Positions 1 through 13,142 of a DNA stretch of 64,000 bases are shown in pieces. Below the pieces are notes generated by a model. That model was not told where the DNA came from and made no database searches. It was given only the letters and a program-made list of their open reading frames with translations. Numbering within the stretch: the first letter of the stretch is position 1; each line of letters begins with the position of its first letter. The stretch spans positions 1 through 64,000 of the forward strand of contig QANT01002131.1 in assembly GCA_003254885.1 (NCBI GenBank). Direction: 5' to 3'. Source of the DNA: Purshia tridentata (lineage: Eukaryota; Streptophyta; Magnoliopsida; Rosales; Rosaceae). A program made the translations under genes and the position numbers.

Positions 1-159
1 GGTGATGAAATGAGGTTGACAGCTTTGAGAGACCAGTTTGACAAAATTGTACAACAGAGCCCAAGTCAAACTCAGAGCCTCGTCCATTCATCTGGTGCAT
101 CATGGATTGGTTCTTCTGCTACTTCTTCAGATCTCTATAAAATTAGTCCCACTACTTAG
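1..159 (+). CDS. LRR-VIII receptor-like kinase, 3' end only
   Basis: Frame 1 is open from the first base to a TAG at 157-159 and gives the last 52 residues of a protein. It opens with GDEMRLTALRDQFDKI, the juxta-C-terminal tail seen after the kinase domain in the complete receptor kinase downstream (there [14 protein letters not shown]) and in the fragment at 13143. After that comes a Ser/Thr-rich tail (SSGASWIGSSATSSDLY). No kinase residues are in the window. This is seen as homology between the three local tails; that it is an intact gene upstream is inference. It makes the locus a tandem array in the same orientation. Confidence 0.8.
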   Translation, partial: GDEMRLTALRDQFDKIVQQSPSQTQSLVHSSGASWIGSSATSSDLYKISPTT

Positions 160-717
160 TAATGTCCAACTACTGTCACCCCTAATGGGATGCATCATAC
201 ACTTGTTTTAAAACAACTATCATACATTATATGATTATATAAAAATAGTTCGCTTTCGTTCATTATATTTGACATATTATGTTATTATATTATAATTTAA
301 ATTTATTCATGCAAACAAAAATCTATTCGGATTATTAACTGCCATGACAACCTCAATGATCAACTCTTTATCTTTATTACAAGTGGGACCCACGTATGTA
401 GGTCACCATGTGCGGTGCACACAAGATTGTCCGGCTCTCAAGCATTTATATATCGCCATGCTGCTTCTACGGTTCACTTCTACCTCACACGGTCACAGAT
501 GTGAACTTTCAAGTTGTCAACTGTCAATTGTGTTTCTCTTCATAAAGTCCAAAAACGCATATTATAATAAAACCCTTCTGTCCTTTTAATTATTCGAATC
601 TACTTTTCGTGTCGCAACTCGCATATGAAAAAGACTTTTGAATGACGCATGAATAAATTTAATAATATAGTCTTCGTCAAATTTGGGATAATCCAGTACT
701 CTTAATTGTCAACTAGT
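160..717. other. Intergenic, no gene seen
   Basis: AT-rich 3' flank of the first receptor kinase. An open frame of 81 codons at 344-589 has no recognisable domain and is judged chance. No tRNA, repeat array or promoter could be supported. Confidence 0.6.
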
Positions 718-725
718 GTCCAAAG

Positions 726-1803
726 CAAGGAGTATAATTTCGGTAATTTCGGCAAAATTATCGTTTTTGGAGGGTCCCGATACGAAATCATCATTTTAGC
801 CATTTTTCAGTAAAATTTCGAAAATTTCGGTGAAATTTCGGTAAAATTTCGGAGAAATTTTAAGAGAGAATTTGTGGTGATATGGTAAAATTTCGGGATA
901 GATTACCGAAATTTCGATGAATTTCGGTGAAATTTCAGAAAATTTCGATAAAATTTCGAACCAAACTCTTTGCCTAGATGAAATTTCTAGGTTTGAGATT
1001 GGAATTCTTGGGTTTTGTTTAGCTTTTTTGAAGATCAAGGGAGAAATAGAGGAGATTGAGTTTTGAAAAGAGCTGAGACTAGAGAAGGAGGAAGAGAAGA
1101 GGCTGAGCTGGGTTTTGACGGCAGACTGGACTGTGTTTGGAGGTGGAAGATCCAGAGAGATGCTTGAAGGAAAAAAATAATAAAAAAAGGGTTTAGCCTT
1201 TTTAAAGTTGATTGAGGTTGAGCCTTTGGGCAATTGAAAATATAAAAAAAAAATGATTTGGGATTTGGTTTGGGGTTTGGGGTTTGATTTAGCGAGTTTT
1301 ATGTAGTATTATTTTTAAATCCTAGATTCTAATACATTTTTATATAAAAAAATTAAAAATATCCTAAAGGATTTAAACCTTAATATCTTATAAGTTATAT
1401 TATATCATATCTCAAAAAATATAGAATATAGATTATATAGTATAAAAGGACCATAGGATTAGTGTATAGATTATATAATTTATGATTTATTATTGAAGTA
1501 TAATTTATAAAGGTATTATAATTATAATTTATTAATTAGGGTAGTATTTTATTAATAAAATTTACCTCCAATGCACATTATATGCACTTAATATCACATG
1601 AAACCTACAATATAGTTGAGTTCTTTCAATGTTTTTTTATAAATGTAATAGATAATATGTTAAATAAGCATATTATAAAGTTTTATTTAAAATTTCTATC
1701 GTTTGATAGCAATTTTTGTTGTTTTTGTCTAAACCTTAATAAAATCGAAATTTAATCGAAATTTCCATCAAAATTTCTAACGAAATCCAGATTAAATTCC
1801 TTG
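726..1803. mobile_element. Non-autonomous hAT-type DNA transposon, 8-bp TSD
   Basis: The 1078-bp element is flanked by a perfect 8-bp direct repeat, GTCCAAAG, at 718-725 and 1804-1811. Its ends are imperfect inverted repeats: the left begins CAAGGAGTATAATTTCGG, and the right read inward begins CAAGGAATTTAATCTGG. The left 250 bp is packed with variants of AATTTCGG, and the right end carries related AAATTTC/GAAATTT words, i.e. subterminal repeats. An 8-bp target duplication, short TIRs and dense subterminal repeats are the known signature of hAT elements. The interior has a pyrimidine-rich open frame on the minus strand (796-1233) but no transposase or BED/hATC domain, so it is a deletion derivative. 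The smaller element at 46095-46273 has similar ends. Confidence 0.75.
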
Positions 1804-1811
1804 GTCCAAAG

Positions 1812-2214
1812 TAATCAATAACTTTCTCTTTTTAAAACACGACGAATTAAAGAGTAGTCAATGAATAAATTCTTATCCAGAGAATCTAGTCATGTTTGGG
1901 CTATACAATACTTTACAGTTTGCATTACCAAAACAGAGGTTGGCTTTGTCAGAGACTGTGTGCCATAATTTCGGCCAGCAGCTCATAAAGGAAGGAGTAC
2001 TTGTGGGTCTAGCGAATGTGATTACTGATTAGCCGCATGTTGTCACTTGGCACTAGACTCCAAATTTGGATAGTTAAGCGGACCAAAGCGTTTACTAATC
2101 AAAGTTTTTTCAAAAAAGCAATGGGTCGCTTGAAAGGTGCGAGCAATTGAATAATCCATTATTTCAGGATGATATTGTATGAGCTTTGCAAAACAGAGGT
2201 AACAGAGCTCTTGC
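1812..2214. other. Upstream region of the receptor kinase
   Basis: About 400 bp between the hAT insertion and the start of the complete receptor kinase. No clear TATA box or other element could be supported by eye. The transposon therefore lies within 420 bp of the start codon and may sit in the promoter. Confidence 0.4.
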
Positions 2215-5200
2215 ATGTCAAGTGGGTGTTCAAGGAAAATGGCTAGAATCACTAATATTTCAAACCCCATCTTCTTCAGCCATGTTGTTGTGCTCATAGT
2301 GCTTATGTGCATTGGACCAATCACATCCCAAGCACAGGTTGGGGGGACTCTTGCAGATGATGAGGGTAAGGGATCTCACTTTTGTTAAATGAATACTTTG
2401 AAATCTTAATTTGAAGTAGTTTGTATATAGAAGAGATAAAGTTATTTTTTTCATTCAGTCCAAGTTTATGGAATTGAATTGTTCATCTGAAAAACATTGA
2501 AAGTAGTTTATATATAGTTGCTATGCACACATTCTACTCCACATAAAATTGAACAAGAACAGGGCTCATGAATGAAATTTTATAAACTAAATGTTTGGAA
2601 GAGTTTGAAATTTTATTCTTTACATATTCTTTTCTTTTAACACTATATTGTTGCTTCTTTCAAAATTGGAGGTTAATATATGTGGAATGTGGTTATACTA
2701 TATTTGCTTGTAAGACCAGAGTTTGTGCTACTGTTTGATACACAAGAAGGAGAAAGTAAGAAATCCTTATCATGGCATTTTTCTTCCTCTTTGGCCATCA
2801 TACCCTACTAGAAACCTAAAAGAAAAGCCCTTAGCATACCCGTTACCTTGTTTTTTTTTTTCCTTTTTAATAATTTTGAGATTTTGTTTGTGTGTGTGTG
2901 TGTGGCAGTGGAAGCTCTTCGTGAAATAGCTGCACAACTGAATAAAAAGGACTGGAATTTCAGCGACCCATGCAGTAATATTCCAACTTTCTCAACTCCA
3001 CATACAGATCAGTACAACAACACTCTCGTCTGCAATTGCTCGTTCACTGGCAATGTATGCCACATCCAAAGCATGTATGCAGCTATTTGCACTACTTTAT
3101 TCCTTGTGAATTTGTGATGGTTAATATTGAGGTATCCAACCAAAAACATAAGTTTTTAGATGGAAAGCGCGGGTAATTCCTAGGCACACAGTTGAACCAT
3201 AAACTGGCATTCAGTCCAACGAATATGAAACTAATGCTCAAAAACAAATAAGGCAAGACTATTATTTTCTTAACTAAGGCAATATCATTATTTTCTTAAC
3301 ATAGTAAAGCTGGCATTTAGTTATCCCATAAAATACAATTTCTGTCAGCTCAATATATTAATGACTTCATTTTTGCTTTATAAATATGCTTGCTTAATGG
3401 CGAGACTGAAGTGCTTGTATATCAACCATAAATCTCCTATTAGATGACTAGGAATTTTTAGAATAAGGTATGACATGGATGAGATAATCAATAAGTAGTG
3501 GTTGAGGCAGTGAAAAACTATGTGATGGCCTAGGATTTGACAATAGCATTATGCATGACAATGTGGGAAGTGATTCTGTAGCCCTTTTTTTAATAATAGA
3601 TTTTGAAACCAATTTCAATAATGGGGATTCAACTTTTACATAAAGTTGAATGAACAGGCATCCAACTGTAGAGCTTGCTGAGGTCGTTTAACATATTTCT
3701 AACATTAACTCCCTCACTCTTCCTTACTCTTGTTCCAATTACCTTGACCTTTTCAAGGACTGCACATTACATAGCTTAGGTCTGCTGGATTTGATGATGT
3801 TTTGAGTTTCATCCGTGGAATTAAATTTTTAGTTCTATCAAGTTTTTAAGGGATTGTAATACAAGTGTATAAAAGTTTCTCTCCTTTGTCTTAAAACATT
3901 ACTCAGGAATTTTTAACACAACATAACCTATGATATTTTGGGTCCTTATCATGCAGTTTCCTTACAGGGCAGGATCTTGATGGTGTGCTTCCAGCAGCAT
4001 TGGTGAAGCTACCTTACCTTAAGCAAGTGTATGAAGATATTTTCACTATTTTGTTTTCTCTTTACCACCTCAAAACTATTAAGTTTTTATCCTAATAGCA
4101 CTCTTTCTTCTTGCTCACATAGTAATTTGGGCCAGAATTACCTTAGTGGTTCAATACCACGTGAATGGAATTCTACGAAGTTGGAATTTCTGTAAGTGCC
4201 TTCTAGACTTATGCTTGAGGTTGCCAATAAATTCTCATGTCAATAGTTGAACTAATGTAATGTCCCAGAGCAGGGTTCTCAGTGTGAACAACTTATCAGG
4301 ACCTATCCCTGGCTATTTGGGAAGCATAACTACTCTCCGAGCCTTGTATGTTTTGAATCTTTCTTACATTGTGTATATGGTTTGGGTTGGCTGTGACCTT
4401 GACGAGGCTACGCTTTCAGGGCCTTGGAGAGCAACTTATTTTCTGGAACTATTCCCCCTGAGTTGGGGAAATTGATTAACTTGGAGATTCTGTAAGTTTT
4501 TTTTTTCTTTTATCTTCCTTTTTAACGTTTTGGATTTGCGTAAGAAAGTCAAAATGGTAGTTTACAATGGTTTGGTCTTGCTCTTGCCCATGGGTAACTA
4601 CAGCTATCTTCGTGCTAACAATCTCACTGGAGAGTTGCCTGTGGCTCTCATGAATTTGACCAAATTACAAATACTGTAAGTGATTTTATTGCACCTTAAA
4701 TAATTTAGGTTCCTTCCTGAAAAAGCTTCAGGTTTTTGTAATTCAATCTTTTGGTTTTTTGTGGGATTATTTACAGTTGGATTGGCAGCAACAACTTCAC
4801 TGGAAAAATACCCAACTATTTTCAAAGTTGGAATGAACTCCAGAGCTTGTAAGAGATCTTTTCTAGTATACTTTTTAAGTCTTTTCTGAAAATATTTTCT
4901 GGTGCAATCTAAATCCATCTAAAATATGTTGTTCACAGAGAGATGCAAGCGAGTGGTCTTGAAGGGCCCCTTCCTTCCAGTCTTTCTGCCTTAAGTAATA
5001 TGCAAGACCTGTGAGTCCTCGCTTCTAAGTTCTTAGTTATCTAAATTCAGGCGCTTTTCTAATTTAATAATAATAAAAATTATTGCTGAAGATACTTGTA
5101 TTCCTACACATTATTATGATGTAACCTTATGCAGAAGGATTAGTGACTTGGGCGGTGAGAGTTCAGATTTTCCAAATTTATCAAACATGACAGGCATGCA

Positions 5201-8200
5201 GAAATTGTGAGCTATCTTTGTGGTCTTGGTATATTTTCTTATCAGAACAATCCGCATACAGAATAATAATACTTTTACTTATATGGTTGCTCAAATTGCA
5301 GGATGTTAAGGAGCTGCAATATTACAGGAGCAATCCCTGAATATATCTCTACGATGACAAGTCTGAGTGTCTTGTAATTCTTCTGTTTATTCATTCTCTT
5401 TTTTTTTTTTTTCCTCCATGATGTGGAGCTCTTAATAGTTGCCTTTACACTCTAGGGGCTCTAGATTTTACTGCTGTCATTTAGCAAAATGATAATGCTA
5501 TAAGTATACACTGAAATAAGAATATTCTATATGAAATGCTTGAAGTTACATATGACAAGCTTAAAAACATTAGAATACTCAAAATTTTTGAATCATTTTA
5601 GATCCAAATGTGCAATTTGGGGAAGTATTACTTCAATATTCTACAAATTAGTGGATGGAAAATAAAATTTTGACCTCAATCTTGACTAATTGATGTGATA
5701 CCTGATTTTCACATTCCAACATATGAGACATGTTATGCATACTATTTGGACCCAATCTTGAATTTTGGTACACAGACTTTCACATAGTCCTTCGAAACAC
5801 ATGTCCATTAAATGTTCATATAAATATCCGTCTCTATCAAGGTTCTGTTCATGTATTTATTTTTCACACTGACACTCTTCATAACAGTTAATTAACTCAT
5901 GTCTTAAGATTCACTGAATTTTCGCTTGATAAACTTTCTTCCATGTTCCCAATATCATATGAATCAATGACTTCTAATTTTTCCTTTTTTTTCCTCTCTT
6001 GCAGAGATCTTAGCTTCAACAGACTGGAAGGGAGCATTCCAAATCTTGCAAATATAATGGAAATGGCCACGATGTAAGGAATCTAAATTCATAATGGTAG
6101 CTAGCTCACATAGTGATATATAGGGGCCTTTCCCTTGGTTTCTACATGTATCACGATCAAATTTTGAAGTTTTCCTATTGATTCTAATATGGGAGCCTAG
6201 TTTTGGACAGTGAACATTCTAACCAAATGACAATATGAGTATGATTTTTTTCATTTACCAAGAAAAAAGGAGAATATGGGTACAATTAGGATTCATCTAG
6301 ACTCTCTCCCTAGGAATCATAGCTGTACCAAGGATGGGCCTATATTTTCCACACTTGAGAGCTTGGATGGTGCACTGTGACATTAAGTTATTTTTTGGAA
6401 TTTTAAATTTCCCTTCTTTCTGTGTAACCTTTTGAACCAGTATTTATATAGATAAATGTTTGTTCACGTCTGTTTATATTGCTTACTGATCAGATATCTG
6501 ACACATAACTTGCTGACTGGGCTTCCAGAGTGGATAAAAAATAGAGACAGTCGCTAGTATGTTTCTTCATCCTAGAATCTTACACATATTTTCTGCTTCA
6601 GCTTTTTCATTTACTCAGATCATATGCATACTATTGTCATTTACTTGGAATTCCTGTTAATGTTGAACTTCATGTTTGTGTGCAGCAATATAGATCTTTC
6701 TTACAATAATTTTTCTGGGAGCTCTGTTCCAACTACTTGTCGAGAGACCTTGTAAGAGTTGACTCTTTCTCTTTATCCTCTTCTTCTTCTTACCCTTCTT
6801 GAGATAAACTTAATATACTTTCTTTGACTAACTCAGTATATGAAATGAAAGTAACTATTTTGTTGTTTCATCAGCAATTTGTTCAGAAGTGTTTCCAGAC
6901 AGAACAACTCGTAAGATTCTAACTTAATGAATTATACTCAAATTTTCACTTCTCCTCATTAATTTTGCATAACCTAATGCCTTTTTTTTTTTTTTTTGTA
7001 TAATGTAGGATACTAAGCAATTGCCTTAATTCATGTTCAAAAGGTAATTAAATCTGTTGTAGAATTAAACCTCAGTGTACNCATCTAAAATATGTTGTTC
7101 ACAGAGAGATGCAAGCTAGTGGTCTTGAAGGGCCCCTTCCTTCCAGTCTTTCTGCCTTAAGTAATATGCAAGACCTGTGAGTCCTCACTTCTAAGTTCTC
7201 AGTTCTCTAAATTCAGGCATTTTTCTAATTTAATAATAATAAAAATGATTGCTGAAGATACTTGTATTCCTACACATTATCATGATGTAACATTATGCAG
7301 AAGGATTAGTGACTTGGGCGGTGAGAGTTCGGATTTTCCAAATTTATCGAACATGACAGGCATGCAGACATTGTGAGCTATCTCTGTGGTCTTAGTATAT
7401 TTTCTTTTCTGAATAATCCGCATACAGAATAATAATAATTTTTCTTATATGGTTGCTCAAATTGCAGGATGTTAAGGAGCTGCAATATTACAGGAGCAAT
7501 CCCTGAATATATCTCTACCATGACAAGTCTGAGTGTCTTGTAATTCTTCTGTCTATTCATTCTTCTTCTTTTTTTTTTTTCCATGATGTGGAGCTCTTAA
7601 TAGTTGGCTTTGCACTGTAGGGGCTCTAGATTATTACTGCTGTCGTTTAGCAAAATGATAATGCTATAAGTATACACTGAAATAAGAATTCTATATGCAA
7701 TGCTTGAAATTACATATGACAAGCTTAAAAACATTAGAATACTCAAATTGTTGATTCATTTTAGACCCAAATGTGCAATTTGGGGTAGTATTACTTCCAT
7801 ATTTTACAATTTAGTGGATGAAAAATAAAATTTTGACCTCAATCTTGACTAATTGATGTGATGCCTGATTTTTCACATTCCAAAGATATGAAACATGTTA
7901 TGCATACTATTTGGACCCAATCTTGAATTTGGTACTCAGACTTTCACATAGCCCTTTGAAACACATGTCCATTAAATGTTCATATAAATATCCATCTCTA
8001 TCAAGGTTCTGTTCATGTATTTATTTTTCACACTGACACTCTTCATAACAGTAGTTAACTCATGTCTTTAAGATTCACTGAATTTTCACTTGATAAACTT
8101 TCTTCCCTGTTCCCAATATCGTATGAATCAATGAATTCTAATTTTTCTTTTTTTCCTCTCTTGCAGAGATCTTAGCTTCAACAGACTGGAAGGGAGCATT

Positions 8201-9137
8201 CCAAATCTTGCAAATATAATGGAAATGGCCACGATGTAAGGAATCTAAATTCATAATGGTAGCTAGCTCACATAGTGATATATAGGGGCCTTTCCCTTGG
8301 TTTCTACATGTATCACGATCAAATTTTGAAGTTTTCCTATTGATTCTAATATGGGAGCCTAGTTTTGGACAGTGAACATTCTAACCAAATGACAATATGA
8401 GTATGATTTTTTTCATTTACCAAGAAAAAAGGAGAATATGGGTACAATTAGGATTCATCTAGACTCTCTCCCTAGGAATCATAGCTGTACCAAGGATGGG
8501 CCTATATTTTCCACACTTGAGAGCTTGGATGGTGCACTGTGACATTAAGTTATTTTTTGGAATTTTAAATTTCCCTTCTTTCTGTGTAACCTTTTGAACC
8601 AGTATTTATATAGATAAATGTTTGTTCACGTCTGTTTATATTGCTTACTGATCAGATATCTGACACATAACTTGCTGACTGGGCTTCCAGAGTGGATAAA
8701 AAATAGAGACAGTCGCTAGTATGTTTCTTCATCCTAAAATCTTACACATATTTTCTGCTTAAGCTTTTTCATTTACTCAGATCATATGCATACTATTGTC
8801 ATTTACTTAGAATTCGTGTTAATGTGGAACTTCATGTTTGTGTGCAGCAATATAGATCTTTCTTACAATAATTTTTCTGAGAGCTCTGTTCCAACTACTT
8901 GTCGAGAGACCTTGTAAGAGTTGACTCTCTCTTTATCCTCTTCTTCTTCTTAACCTTCTTGAGATAAACTTAATATACTTTCTTTGACTAACTCAATATA
9001 TGAAATGAAAGTAACTAGTTTTGTTGTTTCATCAGCAATTTGTTCAGAAGTTTTTCCAGACAGAACAACTCGTAAGATTCTAACTCAATGAATTATATTC
9101 AAATTTTCACTTCTCCTCATTAATTTTGCATAAGCTA

Positions 9138-9170
<33 letters not shown>

Positions 9171-12100
9171 NTTTTTTTTTTGTATAATGTAGGATACTTA
9201 GCAATTGCCTTAATTCATGTTCAAAAGGTAATTAAATCTGTTGTAGAATTAAACCTCAGTGTACACTTTTGTGCCCATATAATATGAAAAGGCTATAAAA
9301 TATTGTCTTAAGTTCATTTGTCTTATAATTTTGTATGCTGTTTTCTCTGTATAGATCTGTATTCGTTACATCTAAATTGTGGTGGAAAACAAACTACCAT
9401 TGGACGAATCAAGTATGATGGAGATGAAACCTCAGGAGGTGCAGCAAAATTTGTTCAGGGCTCAGCAAATTGGGGATTTAGTAGTACTGGTGATTTTTCA
9501 GATGTTTGGAGTTCTACCAAAGACTATATAGCGACTAATATTTCCACACTCAAAATGAAAAACCCTGAACTGTACAGAACTGCACGACTGTCTCCTCTTT
9601 CTCTCACATATTATGCCCGTTGCTTAGCAAATGGAAATTACACTGTGAAACTACACTTTGCAGAAATAGTCCTCAGAGACAACAGTTCTTATTATGGTGT
9701 TGGAAGACGAATGTTTGATGTTTATATCCAGGTAGTAACTTTTTATGTTCACCATGGATGAGATAAATTGGAAATTTTATGTTTAATAACTTTTGACCTT
9801 TTTAATCATTTGGATAAATTTAACTGTTCTTCAGTTTGTTTGTTTGTTTGTTTTTTTTCTCTCTCGCAAAAACATAACCACCTATCCACATAGACTTCCT
9901 TCCTCTAATTTTCCTTATATATTTCTTGATCACTCCCCTTATTTCTTATTTTTCCACTCAAATAATTAATTATAGTTATTTATTACAGGAAAAACGTGTA
10001 TTGAAGGATTTTGATATTGAAAAGGAAGCACAAGGGGTTGATAAGGAAGTGACTAGGGTATTTAAAGCAGTTGTTACTCTTAAGACTATAGAGATCCGCT
10101 TTCAGTGGGCTGGGAAAGGGACAACTAATGTTCCAACAAGAGGAACATATGGTTCTCTTATATCAGCTATCTCTGTGGAGTCTGGTAAGTAATAAGTTAT
10201 AAGTTTTCTCTTTATAATTTGCTATAGTAATACATGGTTTTCTTATCACCACTGTCCTTGGATCTTATTTCACTTCTAGATTTCAAGCCGCCTGATGATA
10301 GCAAAAGGAAGATATACATTGTGATTGGAGTTGTTTTAGTGTTATGCCTTATTTTAGTGACTTGTGGCATTCTTTGGTTGAAAGGCTGTTTGGGAGGCAA
10401 GTCATCCAGGGAACAAGGTACAGTTAACCTGTTTGGTTTAAAGGGGTTTAATGTCGATCCCTTATGTAAACCTGTTATAAATAGAAATTCATTTTATGTT
10501 CTACAACTAGTGCTGCATTAGTTACCCCGCTTACTCCTTTCTTTTCTAAGAACTCTTCATAAGCTATTTCTAATTTGAACCGTCTCTTCTAGTTGCTTAA
10601 TATTTCTCGTGTTATTATTTCCAATATTGTTTAACAAGCCATTAGGCCACCAAACCCCCAGTTAAGAAGCAGTTCAATATACTAACCTTGTAACATGCAT
10701 GGACAGATCTGAAAGGATTAGATTTGCAAACTGGTTTCTTTAGATATAAACAAATTAAAGCTGCCACTAACAACTTTGATGCTGCAAACAAGCTTGGGGA
10801 AGGCGGCTTTGGAGCTGTTTACAAGGTATGCTATAACTCCTTTTTGTTTCCCTATATTTGTAAGTACTTTTCTTCTTTTTTTTGTTTTTTCTCTACTTTG
10901 GTCTATGGTACTTATGGATGACCACATTCATCAAATATATTATACTCCAAATTGCAGGGCGAATTATTAGATGGTACTATTATCGCAGTTAAGCAACTTT
11001 CTTCAAAATCAAAGCAAGGAAATCGTGAATTTGTGAATGAGATAGGCATGATTTCTGCTTTACAACACCCGAATCTTGTTAAACTGTACGGATGTTGCAT
11101 TGAAGGAAATCAGTTATTGTTGGTGTATGAATACATGGAGAACAATAGCCTTGCACATACTTTGTTTGGTAAGCTAGATAATGTAGAAGTTGGTGTCTTA
11201 AAGCCAGTTTGATGAATCTCATTTCTTAAGTTTTTTTTATTTTTAAAATTCAGGTCCAGAAGAAGGCCTACAGAAACTGGACTGGCATACAAGGCAAAAA
11301 ATATGTGTTGGCATTGCAAGAGGTCTGGCTTTCCTGCACGAGGAGTCAACTCTGAAAATTGTTCATAGAGACATCAAAACAACCAATATACTGCTTGACA
11401 GTGACCTTAACCCTAAGATATCTGACTTTGGTTTGGCTAAGCTGGACGAAGAGGAGAAGACCCATATTAGCACCAGAGTTGCTGGAACTATGTGAGCAAC
11501 CTTTCATTTTCTCTTTCGTTTATTATGGATTCTATTTTGTTCCTTTTCATTCTCTTAGTTTCTCTCGTCAAAAGATAAAGTTCGGGAAAGATTAGTTTGC
11601 AGAACTCTTAGTTTAGATAAAAATAAAGGCTTTTTTAAGTCAATTTTTTCAAAGGCAATAAAACTCTATTTATAGTTGCTTTACTAATTGCATTCCAAAA
11701 TATCATTGAAATTCATATGACCACGTAATCTGGTACCTAAAATTTGTTACATGAAATCTTGATGGAAGTCAACAGAAAGTCATGGAATAGTTTGTTATTG
11801 TGCAGAGGATACATGGCGCCAGAGTATGCATTATGGGGTTATTTAACTGATAAAGCAGATGTTTACAGTTTCGGAGTTGTTGCATTGGAACTCCTATCTG
11901 GCAAAAACAACATCAAATATCGGCCGAACGAGAATTTTGTATGCCTTCTAGATTGGGTAAGATCTTTATCACATATGTTCAGTACATGCAAAAGTACAAG
12001 TGGAAACTCGATTTCTTTTTGTGGGACTTATTTTCCACTTGACGTGGTCATCTAGCTTTGCCTACAATTGATCAGGAAAATTAACTTAATTATTTAGAAT

Positions 12101-12540
12101 CACATTGTTTGGCTCCACATTATTAGTAAAAGCATTTTTCTTGTTGAATTTTTTTTACTTTATTTCATCTCCATTTCTTCTCAATGCTGCAGGCTCTAGT
12201 TTTGCAACAGAAAGGAAATTTGATGGAGCTGGTGGATCCAAAGTTGGGGTCTCAGTTCAAGACGGAAGAGGCATTTAGAATGATTAAAGTGGCTCTACTA
12301 TGCGCCAATCCATCACCAGCACTAAGGCCTACCATGTCTGAAGTAGTGAGCATGCTTGAAGGCCAAACTACTGTTCTTGAATTGACCGTAAATCCGAGTA
12401 TTTATGGTGATGACTTGAGATTTAAGGCCTTCAGAGATGAGACTGATACGACCATGAGCTCCCGTGAAAGCGAAAGCCTCATTTATTCATCTAATGCAAA
12501 ATGGACTGCCTCTTCCGCTTCTTCTGCCCCGGATATGTAG
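2215..12540 (+). CDS. LRR receptor-like kinase, LRR-VIII/malectin type, 24 exons
   Basis: Plasma-membrane Ser/Thr receptor kinase of the plant LRR-VIII-2 (RFK1/LIK1-like) group. Exons: 2215-2365, 2909-3074, 3957-4028, 4123-4191, 4274-4345, 4420-4491, 4604-4675, 4777-4848, 4939-5010, 5135-5206, 5302-5373, 6005-6073, 6494-6556, 6686-6751, 6875-6910, 7009-7043, 9355-9731, 9989-10184, 10280-10417, 10707-10825, 10958-11168, 11254-11491, 11806-11956, 12193-12540. Total 3009 nt, 1002 aa. Signal peptide 1-41; LRRs about 80-400, one per 69-72-nt exon; malectin domain about 411-600; TM about 612-636; kinase from 648 with GEGGFG loop, AVK Lys699, HRD Asp797 and DFG Asp815, so it looks catalytically complete. 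The start may instead be the in-frame ATG at 2239. Exons 9-16 recur at 7105-9227; using the second copy in addition adds 485 nt and breaks the frame, so I used one. Confidence 0.85.
4916..7080 (+). repeat. 2.17-kb direct duplication, copy A (RLK exons 9-16)
   Basis: Starts in the intron before LRR exon 9 and stops in the intron after exon 16, immediately before the N at 7081. All eight exons (72, 72, 72, 69, 63, 66, 36 and 35 nt) are intact with good splice sites. See copy B. Confidence 0.95.
7081..7081. other. Ambiguous base exactly at the duplication junction
   Basis: A single N separates ...CAGTGTAC (end of copy A) from CATCTAAAAT (start of copy B). Its position exactly at the junction is what an assembler join or patched gap would leave. 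Confidence 0.9.
7082..9264 (+). repeat. 2.18-kb direct duplication, copy B (second set of RLK exons 9-16)
   Basis: Exon equivalents: 7105-7176, 7301-7372, 7468-7539, 8167-8235, 8656-8718, 8848-8913, 9036-9071, 9193-9227. Lengths and phases match copy A. Coding differences I see are few: Lys to Thr at the end of exon 10, Gly to Glu in exon 14, Val to Phe in exon 15, and some silent changes. Exon 16 ends in phase 1 while exon 9 needs phase 2, so splicing A into B shifts the frame. A second ambiguous base (9171) lies in a long T run of the last intron. Either a real partial gene duplication or two alleles or paralogues strung together by the assembler. Confidence 0.9.
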
Positions 12541-13142
12541 TCAGTTAAGCTTGATTCTCAATAGTAAAATTAAGCACAATATTGCAAAATGTACTCTGAT
12601 ATACGTGGGTCATTGGGGATTTCATGAACCAACATAGATTTGTGAACATATGGTTGAAACATAGAGATTAGTTATCATCAGGGGTATTTCATCATTTCAT
12701 GAATGTGTATAGATTTGATGTACATGTAGCTTGCTAAACAAGTTTACCAAGTTTTTGCCTTTACTCATTTTCACTTCATGTGATTCACTTGGATTCAGTT
12801 TCCAATTTGTGTGGTGTAGAGAAGAGAAGTTTGACTATTACAGTGTGGACTACAGACTCGAGAAAAAGGTGTAACTTCGAATCTACTCTTTAAATGATCC
12901 ACCGAAATATAAAATTTTCTTTCCAAACAATAACAAAGAGTATCAAAACTCTCTCTTTTCATAAATATTTTAAATATTTTATGCAAACATTTTAAAGCAA
13001 GCAATCAAATCCAGCAAATTAAAAAACTTAAAACAAAGCAATTAGATGGTTATTTTTAGAAAACTATATTTTAATCACCAATCAAGAAACGTGCTTTATA
13101 TCTTTTAATTTTAATTTTAATTTTCCATTTCGACTTTCTTCT
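12541..13142. other. 3' flank of receptor kinase, no gene seen
   Basis: Begins with the likely 3' UTR; a TTGATTCTCAATAGTAAA segment at about 12550 recurs behind the pseudogene at about 13486. The rest is AT-rich with no coding signal. Confidence 0.5.

Noticed and set aside
796-1233. 145-codon minus-strand open frame
   Set aside because: Lies inside the hAT element, Ser/Phe/Ile-rich from the AATTTCGG repeats, with no domain and no family resemblance.
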